A DNA stretch of 64,000 bases from NCBI GenBank assembly GCA_036307305.1, contig JAXJXV010000021.1:1-64000 (forward strand). Direction: 5' to 3'. The stretch is from SIG607 sp036307305 (GTDB taxonomy: Bacteria > Bacillota > Clostridia > Oscillospirales > Acutalibacteraceae). Under the pieces are notes generated by a model that searched no databases, was not told where the DNA came from, and worked only from the letters and a program-made list of their open reading frames with translations. This document shows positions 24,166 through 33,144 of the stretch, in pieces. Within the stretch, counting starts at the first letter, position 1, and every line of letters begins with the position of its first letter. Made by a program: the position numbers and the translations under genes.

Positions 24166-24945
24166 ATGGAAATAATTATCCCTGTTATAATTGTAGCGGT
24201 TATCGGTCTTGTGCTTGGCCTTGGTCTTTCCCTTGCGGGTAAGTATCTGTCCGACCCGCCTGATGAAAAGCTTGAGGCTATAAGAGAGGCACTCCCAGGT
24301 GCTAACTGCGGCGCTTGTGGATATACAGGCTGTGACGATTATGCCGCCGCCGTTAAGGATGGCATAGCAAAGCCTAATCTTTGTCTGCCTGGCGGTAAAG
24401 ATACTGCTGCGGCGCTGTCTGAGGTTTTAGGCGTAGAAATATCAGCTACCGAAAAGGTTGCTTTCGTAACTTGCGGCGGTGACTGTTATAAAGCCTCTAC
24501 AAAATATGCATATAACGGTATTATGAGCTGCTCGGCAGCCGTATCTCTTTACGGCGGTCCTATGGACTGTAGCTTTGGCTGTATCGGTTTCGGTGACTGT
24601 GTTAAGGCTTGTGAATACGGCGGAATTGAAATTGTTGACGGTGTTGCAAGAGTTGATGCTCGTATTTGTAAGGCTTGCGGTAAATGTGTTACCGTATGTC
24701 CTAAAAACATTATCACATTGTTACCTAAAGGCAATAATCTAAAGGTGAAATGTGTTAATACCGATAAGGGTGCCAAAACAATGAAGGTTTGTCAGGTGGG
24801 CTGTATCGGTTGTACAAAGTGTGTTAAAGAGTGTAAACACGATGCAATTAAGGTGGAAAACTTCGTTGCAAAAATCGACCCCGAAAAATGTACGGGTTGT
24901 GGAGATTGTCAGCTTATCTGTCCAAGAGGCTGTATAACAAAATAA
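24166..24945 (+). CDS. rnfB: Rnf complex subunit RnfB
   Basis: Ferredoxin-facing subunit. One N-terminal membrane segment (residues 2-24), then a 4Fe-4S motif of the CGACGYTGC type, and several ferredoxin-like motifs such as CKACGKCVTVCP, CIGCTKCVKEC and CTGCGDCQLICP, consistent with multiple clusters. 259 aa. Last gene of the operon, followed by a strong terminator. The order C-D-G-E-A-B is the standard one for Clostridia. Confidence 0.96.
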   Translation: MEIIIPVIIVAVIGLVLGLGLSLAGKYLSDPPDEKLEAIREALPGANCGACGYTGCDDYAAAVKDGIAKPNLCLPGGKDTAAALSEVLGVEISATEKVAFVTCGGDCYKASTKYAYNGIMSCSAAVSLYGGPMDCSFGCIGFGDCVKACEYGGIEIVDGVARVDARICKACGKCVTVCPKNIITLLPKGNNLKVKCVNTDKGAKTMKVCQVGCIGCTKCVKECKHDAIKVENFVAKIDPEKCTGCGDCQLICPRGCITK

Positions 24946-24946
24946 A

Positions 24947-24979
24947 AAAATAGGTTCTTCCGTTGAAGAACCTATTTTT
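24947..24979. terminator. bidirectional terminator after rnfB
   Basis: AAAATAGGTTCTTC / GAAGAACCTATTTT stem with loop CGTT; shared with the convergent zinc-ribbon gene. Confidence 0.88.
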
Positions 24980-24990
24980 AATTGCTGTTA

Positions 24991-25779
24991 TTATAAAAGG
25001 TGTTTTTTAATCAGCGAACTTGACAGGAACATTGACACGCCTAAGGCTATGTTTCCAATTCCTGCGAAGAATGTTTCGGAGGAAAGGGAAGATAGTCCGC
25101 CGATAACAGTGAAAACTCCAAAGAAAATAAGCCAATTTTTAGCAGCTTCGGTATATTTGTTCTCCAAAAGTCCGTTTTGTAAATTTTGGTATGTAGTTTT
25201 TATAAAAAGGTGTATTTTTCTCATGCCTATCAAATTGATGATAACCAGAATAATAGAAAAAATTATAACCGCTATAGAAATAATGAGTCCGTAGGTTGTT
25301 ATTATAGAATGGGTGGTGTTAAGTATATCTGCTGTAAAATAAGCCTCCAATTCCTGTAGAACGGCTTCTAATATTGACGGTGAACCGGCGGATACACCGA
25401 AAGTGATTCCAAAGCATACGCCTATTATTGCGAGAAGAACGTAACCTATATAATTTATGATGTACGCCGCATAAACTGTACCGCTTACGCATCTGATTAA
25501 GCCACTGTCGGTAATATCGTTACAGGCTTTTGAGTAGACAAGCCACATAAAAATAGTAGCAAGAACGGTAAGCACTGGTATAGAACCGCTAATAACACCA
25601 AGTCCGCTTGATACTGTTAAAAGTATGCAGAGGACAAGGGTGCCTTTATCTTTTAAAAGATTCAGAATTTTTTGGTCAGGAAAATTAACGGGAATAACAG
25701 GCTCTGTGTTATGAGCGCCGCAACTTGGACAAAAGATGAAATCTTCGGCTGTTTCAAAATTACATTTATTGCATTTCAT
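24991..25779 (-). CDS. zinc-ribbon membrane protein, unknown function
   Basis: 262 aa. An N-terminal zinc ribbon (CNKC at residues 3-6 and CPSC at about 17-20) is followed by a cytoplasmic linker and about six hydrophobic segments. I do not recognise a specific family beyond the common zinc-ribbon plus membrane-domain architecture in Firmicutes. It is convergent with the rnf operon and has no obvious partner. Confidence 0.75.
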   Translation of the reverse strand: MKCNKCNFETAEDFIFCPSCGAHNTEPVIPVNFPDQKILNLLKDKGTLVLCILLTVSSGLGVISGSIPVLTVLATIFMWLVYSKACNDITDSGLIRCVSGTVYAAYIINYIGYVLLAIIGVCFGITFGVSAGSPSILEAVLQELEAYFTADILNTTHSIITTYGLIISIAVIIFSIILVIINLIGMRKIHLFIKTTYQNLQNGLLENKYTEAAKNWLIFFGVFTVIGGLSSLSSETFFAGIGNIALGVSMFLSSSLIKKHLL

Positions 25780-25900
25780 AAAATACCTCCTTTTTTTTTA
25801 TTATAGCATTTGTAATTATAGGTTGCAATATTTTTTGATTTATTGGTGAAACTGCATAATAATGGTCTGTTATATTTGTACGAAAAAAGTCGAAATTTGT

Positions 25901-25929
25901 TTGAAAATTCATGGTAAATGTGATATTAT
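25901..25929 (+). promoter_or_regulatory. sigma-A promoter for uraA-upp
   Basis: TTGAAA (25901-25906), 17-bp spacer, TATTAT (25924-25929). I saw no PyrR-type attenuator in the short leader. Confidence 0.6.
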
Positions 25930-25982
25930 TAAATTTGTGGGGTGAAAATCATCCTGACACATTTTATTATTGGAGGGTCATT

Positions 25983-27389
25983 ATGGAAAACAAACTTGTT
26001 TATGACATTCATGACAAGCCGAAGTTCGGCGTATTGCTGGTATTTGCGTTCCAGCAGCTTCTTGCCATTATGGCAGCAACCATCGTTGTTCCTGTATTAG
26101 TCAGCAGCAGTGCAGGAATTGCAGCCGAAGATGCTATGAGCACTTCTGCCGCTCTTTTCGGTGCAGGTGTAGGTACACTTGTTTATCAGCTTTTCACTAG
26201 GTTCAGAAGCCCTGTATTTTTAGGTTCTTCCTTCGCATTCATCGGCTCTATGGTAGCGGCCTTTGCAGGTGCTACGGCTAACGTTTATCTTGGCTACTTA
26301 GGTTTAATTATCGGTGCTGCTTTTGCAGGTCTTGTTTACGTTGTTATTGCCGCTGTTGTTAAAATTGCAGGGGTAGGCTGGATTAATAAGCTTATGCCCG
26401 CCGCAGTTATAGGACCAACAGTTGCCCTTATCGGTCTTTCTCTTGCAGGTGCGGCTATAAAGGACGTATTTTCTTACGGTCCCGTTGATGATAACGGCTC
26501 TTATATTATGAGTGGTTTTAGCTGGGTATCCTTTATTTGCGCTATGGTTACTCTTGTTGTTGTAACTCTTTGCTCTACCTACGGTAAGAAAATGACAAAG
26601 CTTATTCCTTTTATTATTGGTATTCTTGCAGGTTACGTGGTAGCTCTTGTTTTTACTGTCATCGGTATCAAAACAGGGAATGCTAATCTTATAGCTATTG
26701 ATTTTAACGTATTCAAGGCATTACTTGTTGACGGTAAAGTTGCTCTTTCTACCTTTGTTGCGGTTCCTGAATTTACCTTTATGAATGCATTTAAGGGACT
26801 TGGAAGCTTCAATGCTTCTTACCTTGCTACTATAGCTGTTGCTTACGTTCCTGTAGCATTCGTTGTATTTGCGGAGCATATTGCTGACCACAAGAATCTT
26901 TCTTCCATTATAGATAAAGACCTTCTCACCGACCCTGGTCTCCATCGCACACTTCTTGGTGACGGTATAGGCTCTTTTGTAGGCGCTATTTTTGGCGGTT
27001 GTCCCAACACTACGTACGGTGAGTCCGTAGGTTGTGTAGCTATTACGAGAAATGCTTCTGTTGCTACCATTACCACCACAGCGTTTATGGCAATTATTAT
27101 TTCCTTTATTTCTCCCTTTGTTGCATTTCTTGATTCTATTCCGGGTTGCATAATGGGTGGCGTATGTATTACACTTTACGGCTTTATTGCTGTTTCAGGT
27201 CTTAAGATGATTCAGAAGGTTGACCTTGAGGATAATGCTAACCTATTTACCGTAGCAGCTATTCTCATTCCGGGTATCGGCGGTATGGCAATGAAGATTG
27301 GCCAAGTTACCATAACAAACATTGCTTGTGCTCTTATTCTCGGTATAGTTATCAACCTTATTCTCCACGCTAAAAAAAGCGCCCAGTAA
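25983..27389 (+). CDS. uraA: uracil/xanthine permease, uracil:cation symporter type (UraA)
   Basis: Membrane transporter of the NCS2 family, 468 aa with about fourteen hydrophobic segments. Motifs include FAFQQLLAIMAATIVVPVLV near the N-terminus, VAFVVFAEHIADHKNLSSI with the substrate-binding Glu, and GGCPNTTYGESVG. The ATG at 25983 has GGAGGG five bases upstream. The next gene, 18 bp away, is upp, which converts imported uracil to UMP, so uracil is the likely substrate. Confidence 0.92.
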   Translation: MENKLVYDIHDKPKFGVLLVFAFQQLLAIMAATIVVPVLVSSSAGIAAEDAMSTSAALFGAGVGTLVYQLFTRFRSPVFLGSSFAFIGSMVAAFAGATANVYLGYLGLIIGAAFAGLVYVVIAAVVKIAGVGWINKLMPAAVIGPTVALIGLSLAGAAIKDVFSYGPVDDNGSYIMSGFSWVSFICAMVTLVVVTLCSTYGKKMTKLIPFIIGILAGYVVALVFTVIGIKTGNANLIAIDFNVFKALLVDGKVALSTFVAVPEFTFMNAFKGLGSFNASYLATIAVAYVPVAFVVFAEHIADHKNLSSIIDKDLLTDPGLHRTLLGDGIGSFVGAIFGGCPNTTYGESVGCVAITRNASVATITTTAFMAIIISFISPFVAFLDSIPGCIMGGVCITLYGFIAVSGLKMIQKVDLEDNANLFTVAAILIPGIGGMAMKIGQVTITNIACALILGIVINLILHAKKSAQ

Positions 27390-27407
27390 AGAAAGGCGAA
27401 TTATTAA

Positions 27408-28049
27408 ATGAAGCAATACGATAATGTAACTATTTTTCATCATCCTCTTATCAATCATAAAATTGCGATTTTAAGAGATGAAAAAACAAGTATGAAGGAG
27501 TTCCGTGAGCTTATTGAGGAAATCACTACCCTTATGACCTTTGAGTGTCTTAAGGAGGGAGTTCCTACAACAGAGAAGCAGGTAAAAACTCCTCTTGAAA
27601 CCTGTACACAGCAAGTAGTTAAGGACAACGCTATAGTAATAGTTCCTATTCTCAGAGCAGGTCTTGGTATGGTTAACGGCGTTCACGTGCTGTTCCCGTC
27701 TGCAAGGGTTGGACATATCGGTATGTACCGTGATGAAGAAACTCTTCAGCCCTGTGAATATTACTGTAAGCTTCCTGACGGAATAGAAGATAAGCTCGTT
27801 CTTCTTGTTGACCCTATGCTTGCTACAGGCGGAAGCGCTTGCGATGCGATTGATTCCCTTAAACAGCGCGGATGCAAAAACATTAAGTTTATGGCTGTTA
27901 TCGGCGCACCCGAGGGTGTCAGCAAGGTTGCAGAAGCTCATCCTGACGTAGAAATATTCGTTTCCACTCTTGACAGATGTCTTAATGAAAACGGCTATAT
28001 TCTCCCAGGTCTTGGCGATGCTGGCGATAGACTGTTCGGTACAAAATAA
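27408..28049 (+). CDS. upp: uracil phosphoribosyltransferase
   Basis: Cytoplasmic salvage enzyme: uracil plus PRPP gives UMP. The PRPP-binding loop is DPMLATGGSACDAI (about residues 130-143), and the uracil-binding C-terminus GYILPGLGDAGDRLFGTK is complete. 213 aa. Operon with uraA; terminator after the stop. Confidence 0.96.
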   Translation: MKQYDNVTIFHHPLINHKIAILRDEKTSMKEFRELIEEITTLMTFECLKEGVPTTEKQVKTPLETCTQQVVKDNAIVIVPILRAGLGMVNGVHVLFPSARVGHIGMYRDEETLQPCEYYCKLPDGIEDKLVLLVDPMLATGGSACDAIDSLKQRGCKNIKFMAVIGAPEGVSKVAEAHPDVEIFVSTLDRCLNENGYILPGLGDAGDRLFGTK

Positions 28050-28053
28050 TATA

Positions 28054-28085
28054 AAAAATAGGACTGCAGCGCAGTCCTATTTTTT
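28054..28085 (+). terminator. terminator of uraA-upp
   Basis: AATAGGACTGC / GCAGTCCTATT stem with loop AGC and a TTTTTT tail. Confidence 0.85.
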
Positions 28086-28118
28086 ATGCTTTAAATACTT
28101 CCTTTTGTCAAAAGAATA

Positions 28119-28127
28119 TGGTATAAT
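28119..28127 (+). promoter_or_regulatory. extended -10 promoter for alcohol dehydrogenase
   Basis: TGG immediately before TATAAT (28122-28127); no good -35 at the right distance, so an extended -10 type is proposed. Confidence 0.45.
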
Positions 28128-28159
28128 AGTAAAAACTTTTTTTACGAAAGGATTTAATT

Positions 28160-29335
28160 ATGGATAATTTTACCTTTTGCTCACCTACCTATTTCTCTTT
28201 TGGAAAGGGTACGGAAAATTCCGTGGGTGAACTTGTTAAAAAATTCGGCGGAAGCAAGGTTCTTGTTCACTACGGTTCAAACAGCGCTCAAAAAAGCGGA
28301 CTCATTGACAGGGTAACGGCATCTCTTAAAAAAGAAAATATCCCTTACGTGCTTTTGGGTGGCGTACAGCCTAATCCGAGAAGCTCTCTCGTATATAAAG
28401 GCATTGAGCTTTGCCGAAAAGAAAATGTGGATTTTATACTTGCCGTTGGCGGAGGAAGCGCTATAGATTCCTCTAAGGCTATTGCAGGAGGTGTGCTTTA
28501 TGACGGAGATTTCTGGGACCATCATTGCGGAGTACCTATTGAAAAGGCTTTGCCCGTAGGTACTGTACTTACTATTGCCGCCGCGGGAAGCGAGGGAAGC
28601 GGAAATACCGTTATAACTCACGAAAACGGTATGCTTAAGCGCGGTTGCAGAACCGAAATTTTACGACCGAAGTTCAGCGTTTTAAATCCTGAACTCACCT
28701 GCACTCTGCCCTCATATCAGACTGCCTGTGGTATCACCGATATTTTGGCGCATCTTTATGAAAGATATCTGACTGATTCTAAGGAGGTTGAGGTTACCGA
28801 CCGACTTATTGAGGCGTTAATGCTCACGGTTATAAATCAGGGCAAAAAGGTGATTGATAATCCCAAGGACTACGAAGCGAGAGCTAATATTATGTGGGCG
28901 GGTACACTTGCTCATAACAACGTATGCGGCGTTGGAAGAACACAGGACTGGAACAGTCACGCGCTTGAGCATGAGCTGTCAGGACTTTACGACTGCGCTC
29001 ACGGCGCGGGACTTGCTGTTGTGATGCCTGCAATGTTTAAATACGTTATGAAAAAGAACGTAATGCTGTTTGCTCAGGTTGCCGTAAGGGTATGGGGATG
29101 CAGTATGGATTTCTCACATCCTGAAAACACTGCTTTAGAGGGTATAGAAAAACTGCAGCAATTCCTGAGCTATATCGGAATGCCTAAGAATTTCGCCGAA
29201 CTCGAAGCGAAAGAAGAGGATATACCTTATCTTGCCCATACACTGTGCTATGGAAACGGCAGAACGGGAACGGTTAGCGGTTATATAGATATAACCGAAG
29301 ACGTTGCAAAAGAAATTTACAATCTTATGCTGTAA
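28160..29335 (+). CDS. iron-containing alcohol dehydrogenase (butanol dehydrogenase/YqhD type)
   Basis: 391-aa group III alcohol dehydrogenase, NAD(P)H dependent. Nucleotide-binding GGGSAIDSSKAIA starts at residue 97. The metal ligands are visible: Asp194 and His198 in TDILAHLYERY, His267 in NSHALEHELSG and His281 in DCAHGAGL. Such enzymes reduce aldehydes at the end of fermentation or detoxify aldehydes. It is monocistronic or reads into the ATPase gene 14 bp downstream. Confidence 0.92.
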   Translation: MDNFTFCSPTYFSFGKGTENSVGELVKKFGGSKVLVHYGSNSAQKSGLIDRVTASLKKENIPYVLLGGVQPNPRSSLVYKGIELCRKENVDFILAVGGGSAIDSSKAIAGGVLYDGDFWDHHCGVPIEKALPVGTVLTIAAAGSEGSGNTVITHENGMLKRGCRTEILRPKFSVLNPELTCTLPSYQTACGITDILAHLYERYLTDSKEVEVTDRLIEALMLTVINQGKKVIDNPKDYEARANIMWAGTLAHNNVCGVGRTQDWNSHALEHELSGLYDCAHGAGLAVVMPAMFKYVMKKNVMLFAQVAVRVWGCSMDFSHPENTALEGIEKLQQFLSYIGMPKNFAELEAKEEDIPYLAHTLCYGNGRTGTVSGYIDITEDVAKEIYNLML

Positions 29336-29349
29336 ATAATGGTAATTAT

Positions 29350-30096
29350 ATGAACAAACTTTTTGTAAGACAAATATCTATTGAAAAGCAGTTACCAAAA
29401 GATAATTATATAAGCTTTTTACCTGTGGTTAAAAATCTTAAGGACAGTCCAATTGAGTTCAAAAAACCCGTAACCGTATTTGTGGGAGAAAACGGCGTAG
29501 GCAAATCAACCCTGATTGAAGCACTTGCTATAGCTCTCGGATTTAATGCCGAGGGGGGAAGCAGAAATTTCTGCTTTTCTACAGAGGACTCTCACTCGGT
29601 TTTGTCTGAGTATCTCACGGTGGCAAAAGGTCCCGTGCTTTCAAAGGACGGGTACTTTTTACGGGCGGAAAGCTTTTATAACGTAGCTTCCAATATTGAC
29701 CAGCTTGACCGACAACCCTGCGGAGCGCCTTTTATAGTGGACGGCTACGGCGGTACTTCTCTTCATAAACAGTCTCACGGCGAAAGCTTTATGGCTCTTG
29801 TGGAAAACAGATTTTCTGGGGAGGGTATTTATATACTTGACGAGCCTGAGGCGGCTCTTTCTCCAATGCGTCTTCTCCGTCTTATGAACAATATAAAGAG
29901 GCTTGTTGATAAGAACAGTCAGTTTATAATTTCCACCCATTCTCCCATTCTTATGGCTTTTCCCGATGCTGATGTTTTTGAAATAAGACAGGAGGCTATA
30001 AAAAATCTGCACTTTGAGGAAACAGAGCATTATAAGGTGACTAAAAATTTTCTTGATAATCCTCAGCGAACCTTTAAATATCTGTTTGATAATTGA
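29350..30096 (+). CDS. AAA/ABC-type ATPase, unknown role
   Basis: 248 aa. P-loop GENGVGKSTLIE (about residues 46-57), ABC-like signature SHGES, Walker B IYILDEPEAALS and a switch His in STHSPIL. This is the stand-alone predicted ATPase architecture with an ABC-like head and no membrane domain. It starts 14 bp after the dehydrogenase gene. It may belong to that transcript or serve a separate role; I cannot assign a substrate. Confidence 0.85.
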   Translation: MNKLFVRQISIEKQLPKDNYISFLPVVKNLKDSPIEFKKPVTVFVGENGVGKSTLIEALAIALGFNAEGGSRNFCFSTEDSHSVLSEYLTVAKGPVLSKDGYFLRAESFYNVASNIDQLDRQPCGAPFIVDGYGGTSLHKQSHGESFMALVENRFSGEGIYILDEPEAALSPMRLLRLMNNIKRLVDKNSQFIISTHSPILMAFPDADVFEIRQEAIKNLHFEETEHYKVTKNFLDNPQRTFKYLFDN

Positions 30097-30122
30097 CACA
30101 AACGTATTTTATATGGTATAAT
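30093..30122 (+). promoter_or_regulatory. sigma-A promoter for SPFH gene
   Basis: TTGACA (30093-30098) overlapping the ATPase stop, 18-bp spacer ending TGG, TATAAT (30117-30122). Confidence 0.7.
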
Positions 30123-30148
30123 AATAAAAAAGAAAAAAGGGTGATTTT

Positions 30149-31087
30149 ATGGCATTTATAATTATAGCTGTTGTTTTGATAATCGTACTTTTGTGTCTGA
30201 GAATTGTACCTCAGGCTACCGAGTTTGTTATTGAACGTCTTGGTAAATATAAGTATACTTGGGGAGCAGGACTTCATATTCTCATTCCTGTGATTGACCG
30301 AATTTCAAAGCGCGTTACACTTAAGGAGCAGGTGCTTGATTCTCCTCCACAGCCCGTTATTACTAAGGATAACGTAACAATGCAGATTGACACCGTTGTT
30401 TATTTCAAGGTGTTTGACGCAAAACTGTTTACCTATGGCGCCGTTAATCCGATAAGCGCCCTTTCTAATCTTACCGCTACCACTCTTCGTAATATTGTTG
30501 GTGAATTAGAGCTTGACGATACTCTTACCTCTCGTGATACCATAAATGGTAAAATGACCGAAATACTGGACTGCGCTACTGACCAGTGGGGCATTAAGGT
30601 TAACCGCGTTGAGCTTAAGAATATTATTCCGCCTACTGAAATTCAGAACGCTATGGAAAAGCAGATGAAGGCAGAACGTGACAGACGTGAAACGCTTCTT
30701 GAGGCTGAGGGACATAAGGCTGCCGTTATTACTCGCGCAGAGGGTGATAAACAGGCTATGATTCTTGCGGCAGAGGGTGAAAGAGACGCACGTATTGCAA
30801 GAGCAGAGGGCGAAGCAAAGGCTATTCTTCTTGCCAAACAGGCTGAGGCTGACGGTCTTGCCGCTCTGAAAGCTGCAGGTGTTGATAACGCTGTTCTTGA
30901 GCTTAAAAAATATGAAGCTCTTGTTTCTATGTCCGACGGAAAAGCATCAAAAATTATCATTCCCACCGATGCCGTTGAGATGACTAAGGCTAACGTAATG
31001 TTCTCTGAAACCTCAGGTCTTGGCGACGTTACCGTTCCTGCTGTAGACGAGAAACCGAAAAAGAAAAAAGACCCCTGTTGCGACTGA
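30149..31087 (+). CDS. SPFH/Band 7 membrane protein (stomatin/QmcA type)
   Basis: 312 aa. One N-terminal membrane segment (residues 3-20), then the Band 7 domain with the signature FVIERLGKYKYTWGAGLHI and an Ala/Glu-rich coiled coil of repeats such as AEGDKQAMILAAEGE, ending in a charged tail with PCCD. Family members form membrane microdomain scaffolds and protect or regulate membrane proteins. A NfeD partner gene, common beside such genes, is not adjacent. Confidence 0.92.
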   Translation: MAFIIIAVVLIIVLLCLRIVPQATEFVIERLGKYKYTWGAGLHILIPVIDRISKRVTLKEQVLDSPPQPVITKDNVTMQIDTVVYFKVFDAKLFTYGAVNPISALSNLTATTLRNIVGELELDDTLTSRDTINGKMTEILDCATDQWGIKVNRVELKNIIPPTEIQNAMEKQMKAERDRRETLLEAEGHKAAVITRAEGDKQAMILAAEGERDARIARAEGEAKAILLAKQAEADGLAALKAAGVDNAVLELKKYEALVSMSDGKASKIIIPTDAVEMTKANVMFSETSGLGDVTVPAVDEKPKKKKDPCCD

Positions 31088-31103
31088 TAAATAATTAAAT
31101 AAT

Positions 31104-31141
31104 AAAAACTGTGAAAGTCTTATTGCTTTCACAGTTTTTTT
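31104..31141 (+). terminator. terminator of SPFH gene
   Basis: AAAACTGTGAAAG / CTTTCACAGTTTT stem with an 8-nt loop and T-run. Confidence 0.85.
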
Positions 31142-31180
31142 GTGTTATAATACCTCGGTCAAATATGAGAGGTGAGTAAA

Positions 31181-31696
31181 ATGGAAATTATCGCAAACAT
31201 TATAGGTATAATAGCTGTAGCCGTTTTTCTTTTAAGCTATCAGATGAAAAAGCGTAACGCTATCGTTACCTGCAACGTTATTTCCCGAGTTCTTTATATA
31301 GTACAGTATATTTTGCTTGGTGCTTTTGAGGGCGCGGTACTTGACATTGTAGGCGTAATAGCTTCCTTGGTCGCGCAGAAAAAGGATAAACCTTTTATAA
31401 AAAAATATATGTTGCTGTGCTTCATAGCTGTTGACCTGCTTACAATAGGGGCAGGAATTCTACTTTATGAAAACGTATATAGTATTCTTCCCATAATCGG
31501 CGTTCTTTTGCATACGGGCGCTTTCTGGCTTAATGATGAGAAGCGTATCCGTCAGGTTTCTCTTGCAGGTTCACCGTTCTGGTTTGTCTATAATTTCCAT
31601 AGCAGAGCATACGGTTCCTCTGTAGGAGATTTGCTTTCAATGGTTTCTATTATACTTGCAATGTTCAGATATGATTTTAAAAGGAAAAAAGTATAG
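31181..31696 (+). CDS. YgjV family inner membrane protein
   Basis: 171 aa, about six hydrophobic segments, with the family pattern of a short N-terminal helix, YQMKKRNAIVTCNV, an internal PIIGVLLHTGAFWL segment and the HSRAYGSSVGDLLSM signature. Function of the family is unknown. The ATG at 31181 is preferred over the GTG at 31172, which lies in the ribosome-binding site GAGGTGAG. It is followed 12 bp later by a small regulator. Confidence 0.82.
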   Translation: MEIIANIIGIIAVAVFLLSYQMKKRNAIVTCNVISRVLYIVQYILLGAFEGAVLDIVGVIASLVAQKKDKPFIKKYMLLCFIAVDLLTIGAGILLYENVYSILPIIGVLLHTGAFWLNDEKRIRQVSLAGSPFWFVYNFHSRAYGSSVGDLLSMVSIILAMFRYDFKRKKV

Positions 31697-31708
31697 GAGA
31701 GTGTGTTT

Positions 31709-31948
31709 ATGCAACTGAATGAAGCTATATCTAAACGGTTGACAGAGTTACTAAAACAAAATAATATGTCACAGTATGCTCTTTCTATGAAAAGCGGAGT
31801 TCCGCAATCAACATTAAGTACAATTATGAACTGCAATTTTCCAAGTATGAAAATGAGAATCATTTATGAAATTTGTGAGGGTTTTGAAATATCTATTAAA
31901 GACTTTTTCGATTCTCCTGTGTTTGATAGGGAAAATTTAATAGATTAA
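31709..31948 (+). CDS. XRE/Cro-type helix-turn-helix protein
   Basis: 79 aa, consisting almost entirely of one helix-turn-helix domain (LLKQNNMSQYALSMKSGVPQ...). ATG at 31709 with AGGAG about seven bases upstream. It probably shares a transcript with the YgjV gene and may autoregulate it. Targets unknown. Confidence 0.85.
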   Translation: MQLNEAISKRLTELLKQNNMSQYALSMKSGVPQSTLSTIMNCNFPSMKMRIIYEICEGFEISIKDFFDSPVFDRENLID

Positions 31949-31976
31949 AAAGGATGCCTAAAGGCATCCTTTTTTT
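31947..31976 (+). terminator. terminator of YgjV-XRE operon
   Basis: AAAGGATGCC / GGCATCCTTT stem with loop TAAA and T-run. Confidence 0.85.
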
Positions 31977-32032
31977 GAGTATATTAAGCAAATAGGGATT
32001 GAGTTCGGTATAGTCTTTATGTATACTTCGTA

Positions 32033-32055
32033 GGGGAGGATTTGTTATCCTCCCG
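32033..32055. other. isolated GC-rich hairpin
   Basis: GGGAGGAT (32034-32041) with ATCCTCCC (32047-32054), loop TTGTT, no T-run. It lies between convergent genes. It may be a residual repeat or an additional stop for the endonuclease-like gene. Confidence 0.35.
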
Positions 32056-32116
32056 TATGGTTACACTAAAACCTTGTAATGCCGGTCAACCCTTACTGAT
32101 GTGCAGTATAGTGTAA

Positions 32117-32980
32117 TTAAAGCTCTATATCGCACCACATGGGGAAGTGGTCTGAAAGGCACATATAAAAGTCCTCGTAAAATCTGTCAAAGCGTTTAAC
32201 GGTAAGGCTTTCTGCACCCTTGATAATAAACTGGTCAATGGATTCCTTAAAGGGCTTAGGATTTTCATAGTGGTCGTAGCCTTCGTTATAACAGAAGTGG
32301 TGGCCATTCTTTTCATCTCTGTACTCTGTTGCAATATCGTGACCGTGAACGTATCCGCGTTTAAAAGCCGACTGGACGGCAAGAGAATCGTATTTAGCGT
32401 TGAAGTCGCCAACGATAATTGCAGGGCAGTTGTATTTAGCGATAAATTCTTCAACTCTGTCCATAAGAATATTAATCTGGTATTCTCTTGCTTCGTCAGA
32501 ATGAGGCTGATAATCTTCTGGCAATCGAGCTTCTTCTATATTAGAGGTTTTCCACCAAAGATGAGTGGTAGCAAAAATAAGAAGCTTTCCGTCCTCTTTG
32601 GTTTTTAAAACTGCTATGCAGTAGGATTTTGTTTTTGCATTATTGAATTCGCCCTCAAAACCTGGTATTTCTTCGGGGTAAATAAGATAATCGTTGTCGA
32701 TTACCTCAAATTTATCGGTACGGTAAATAATTGGTGTATCTCTGCCCCAGAGAAGAGCGTATGGGATATCACATTCCTTTTTAAACTCTTGCATAAGGCA
32801 GTCGGCAAGATAGCTTGTACATTCCTGCATACCGATAACGTCGGGCTTGGTCATCATATAGGTTTTTACTAAGCCTTTTGAACGGTGGGGGGCAGAACAG
32901 TCCTCGCCTTTGGCCTCCCAAATGGGAGAGTTTGCACCTGCACACCATATGTTGTTGCTCATAATTCGTAAATTCGCCAT
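32117..32980 (-). CDS. endonuclease/exonuclease/phosphatase family protein
   Basis: 287 aa. The EEP metal-dependent hydrolase fold: GMQECTSYL (catalytic Glu), TTHLWW, VGDFNAKYDS and SDHFPMW at the C-terminus. No signal peptide is seen. Substrates of this superfamily range from nucleic acids to phospholipids and sugar-phosphates, so the specific activity is open. The ATG at 32980 has AAGGTGG eight bases upstream; the frame is open a further 12 codons without a ribosome site. Confidence 0.82.
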   Translation of the reverse strand: MANLRIMSNNIWCAGANSPIWEAKGEDCSAPHRSKGLVKTYMMTKPDVIGMQECTSYLADCLMQEFKKECDIPYALLWGRDTPIIYRTDKFEVIDNDYLIYPEEIPGFEGEFNNAKTKSYCIAVLKTKEDGKLLIFATTHLWWKTSNIEEARLPEDYQPHSDEAREYQINILMDRVEEFIAKYNCPAIIVGDFNAKYDSLAVQSAFKRGYVHGHDIATEYRDEKNGHHFCYNEGYDHYENPKPFKESIDQFIIKGAESLTVKRFDRFYEDFYMCLSDHFPMWCDIEL

Positions 32981-33073
32981 TACAATAACCACCTTTATAT
33001 GAATTATTTGAGTCAATTATAGTGTTTAAAAGTAGGAAATGTCAATAGAAAAAGCAAAAAAATTTTCTATTGA

Positions 33074-33102
33074 TTGAAAAATATTAAAATATGTGTTAAT
33101 AT
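33074..33102 (+). promoter_or_regulatory. candidate promoter for coaX
   Basis: TTGAAA (33074-33079), 17-bp spacer, TAATAT (33097-33102). Confidence 0.4.
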
Positions 33103-33144
33103 AAATAAAAACGGTGTAAAACTGCACGAAAGGGAACTTTTATA

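Noticed and set aside
25930..25982. PyrR attenuator before uraA
   Set aside because: The leader is short and has no terminator/antiterminator pair or PyrR binding loop.
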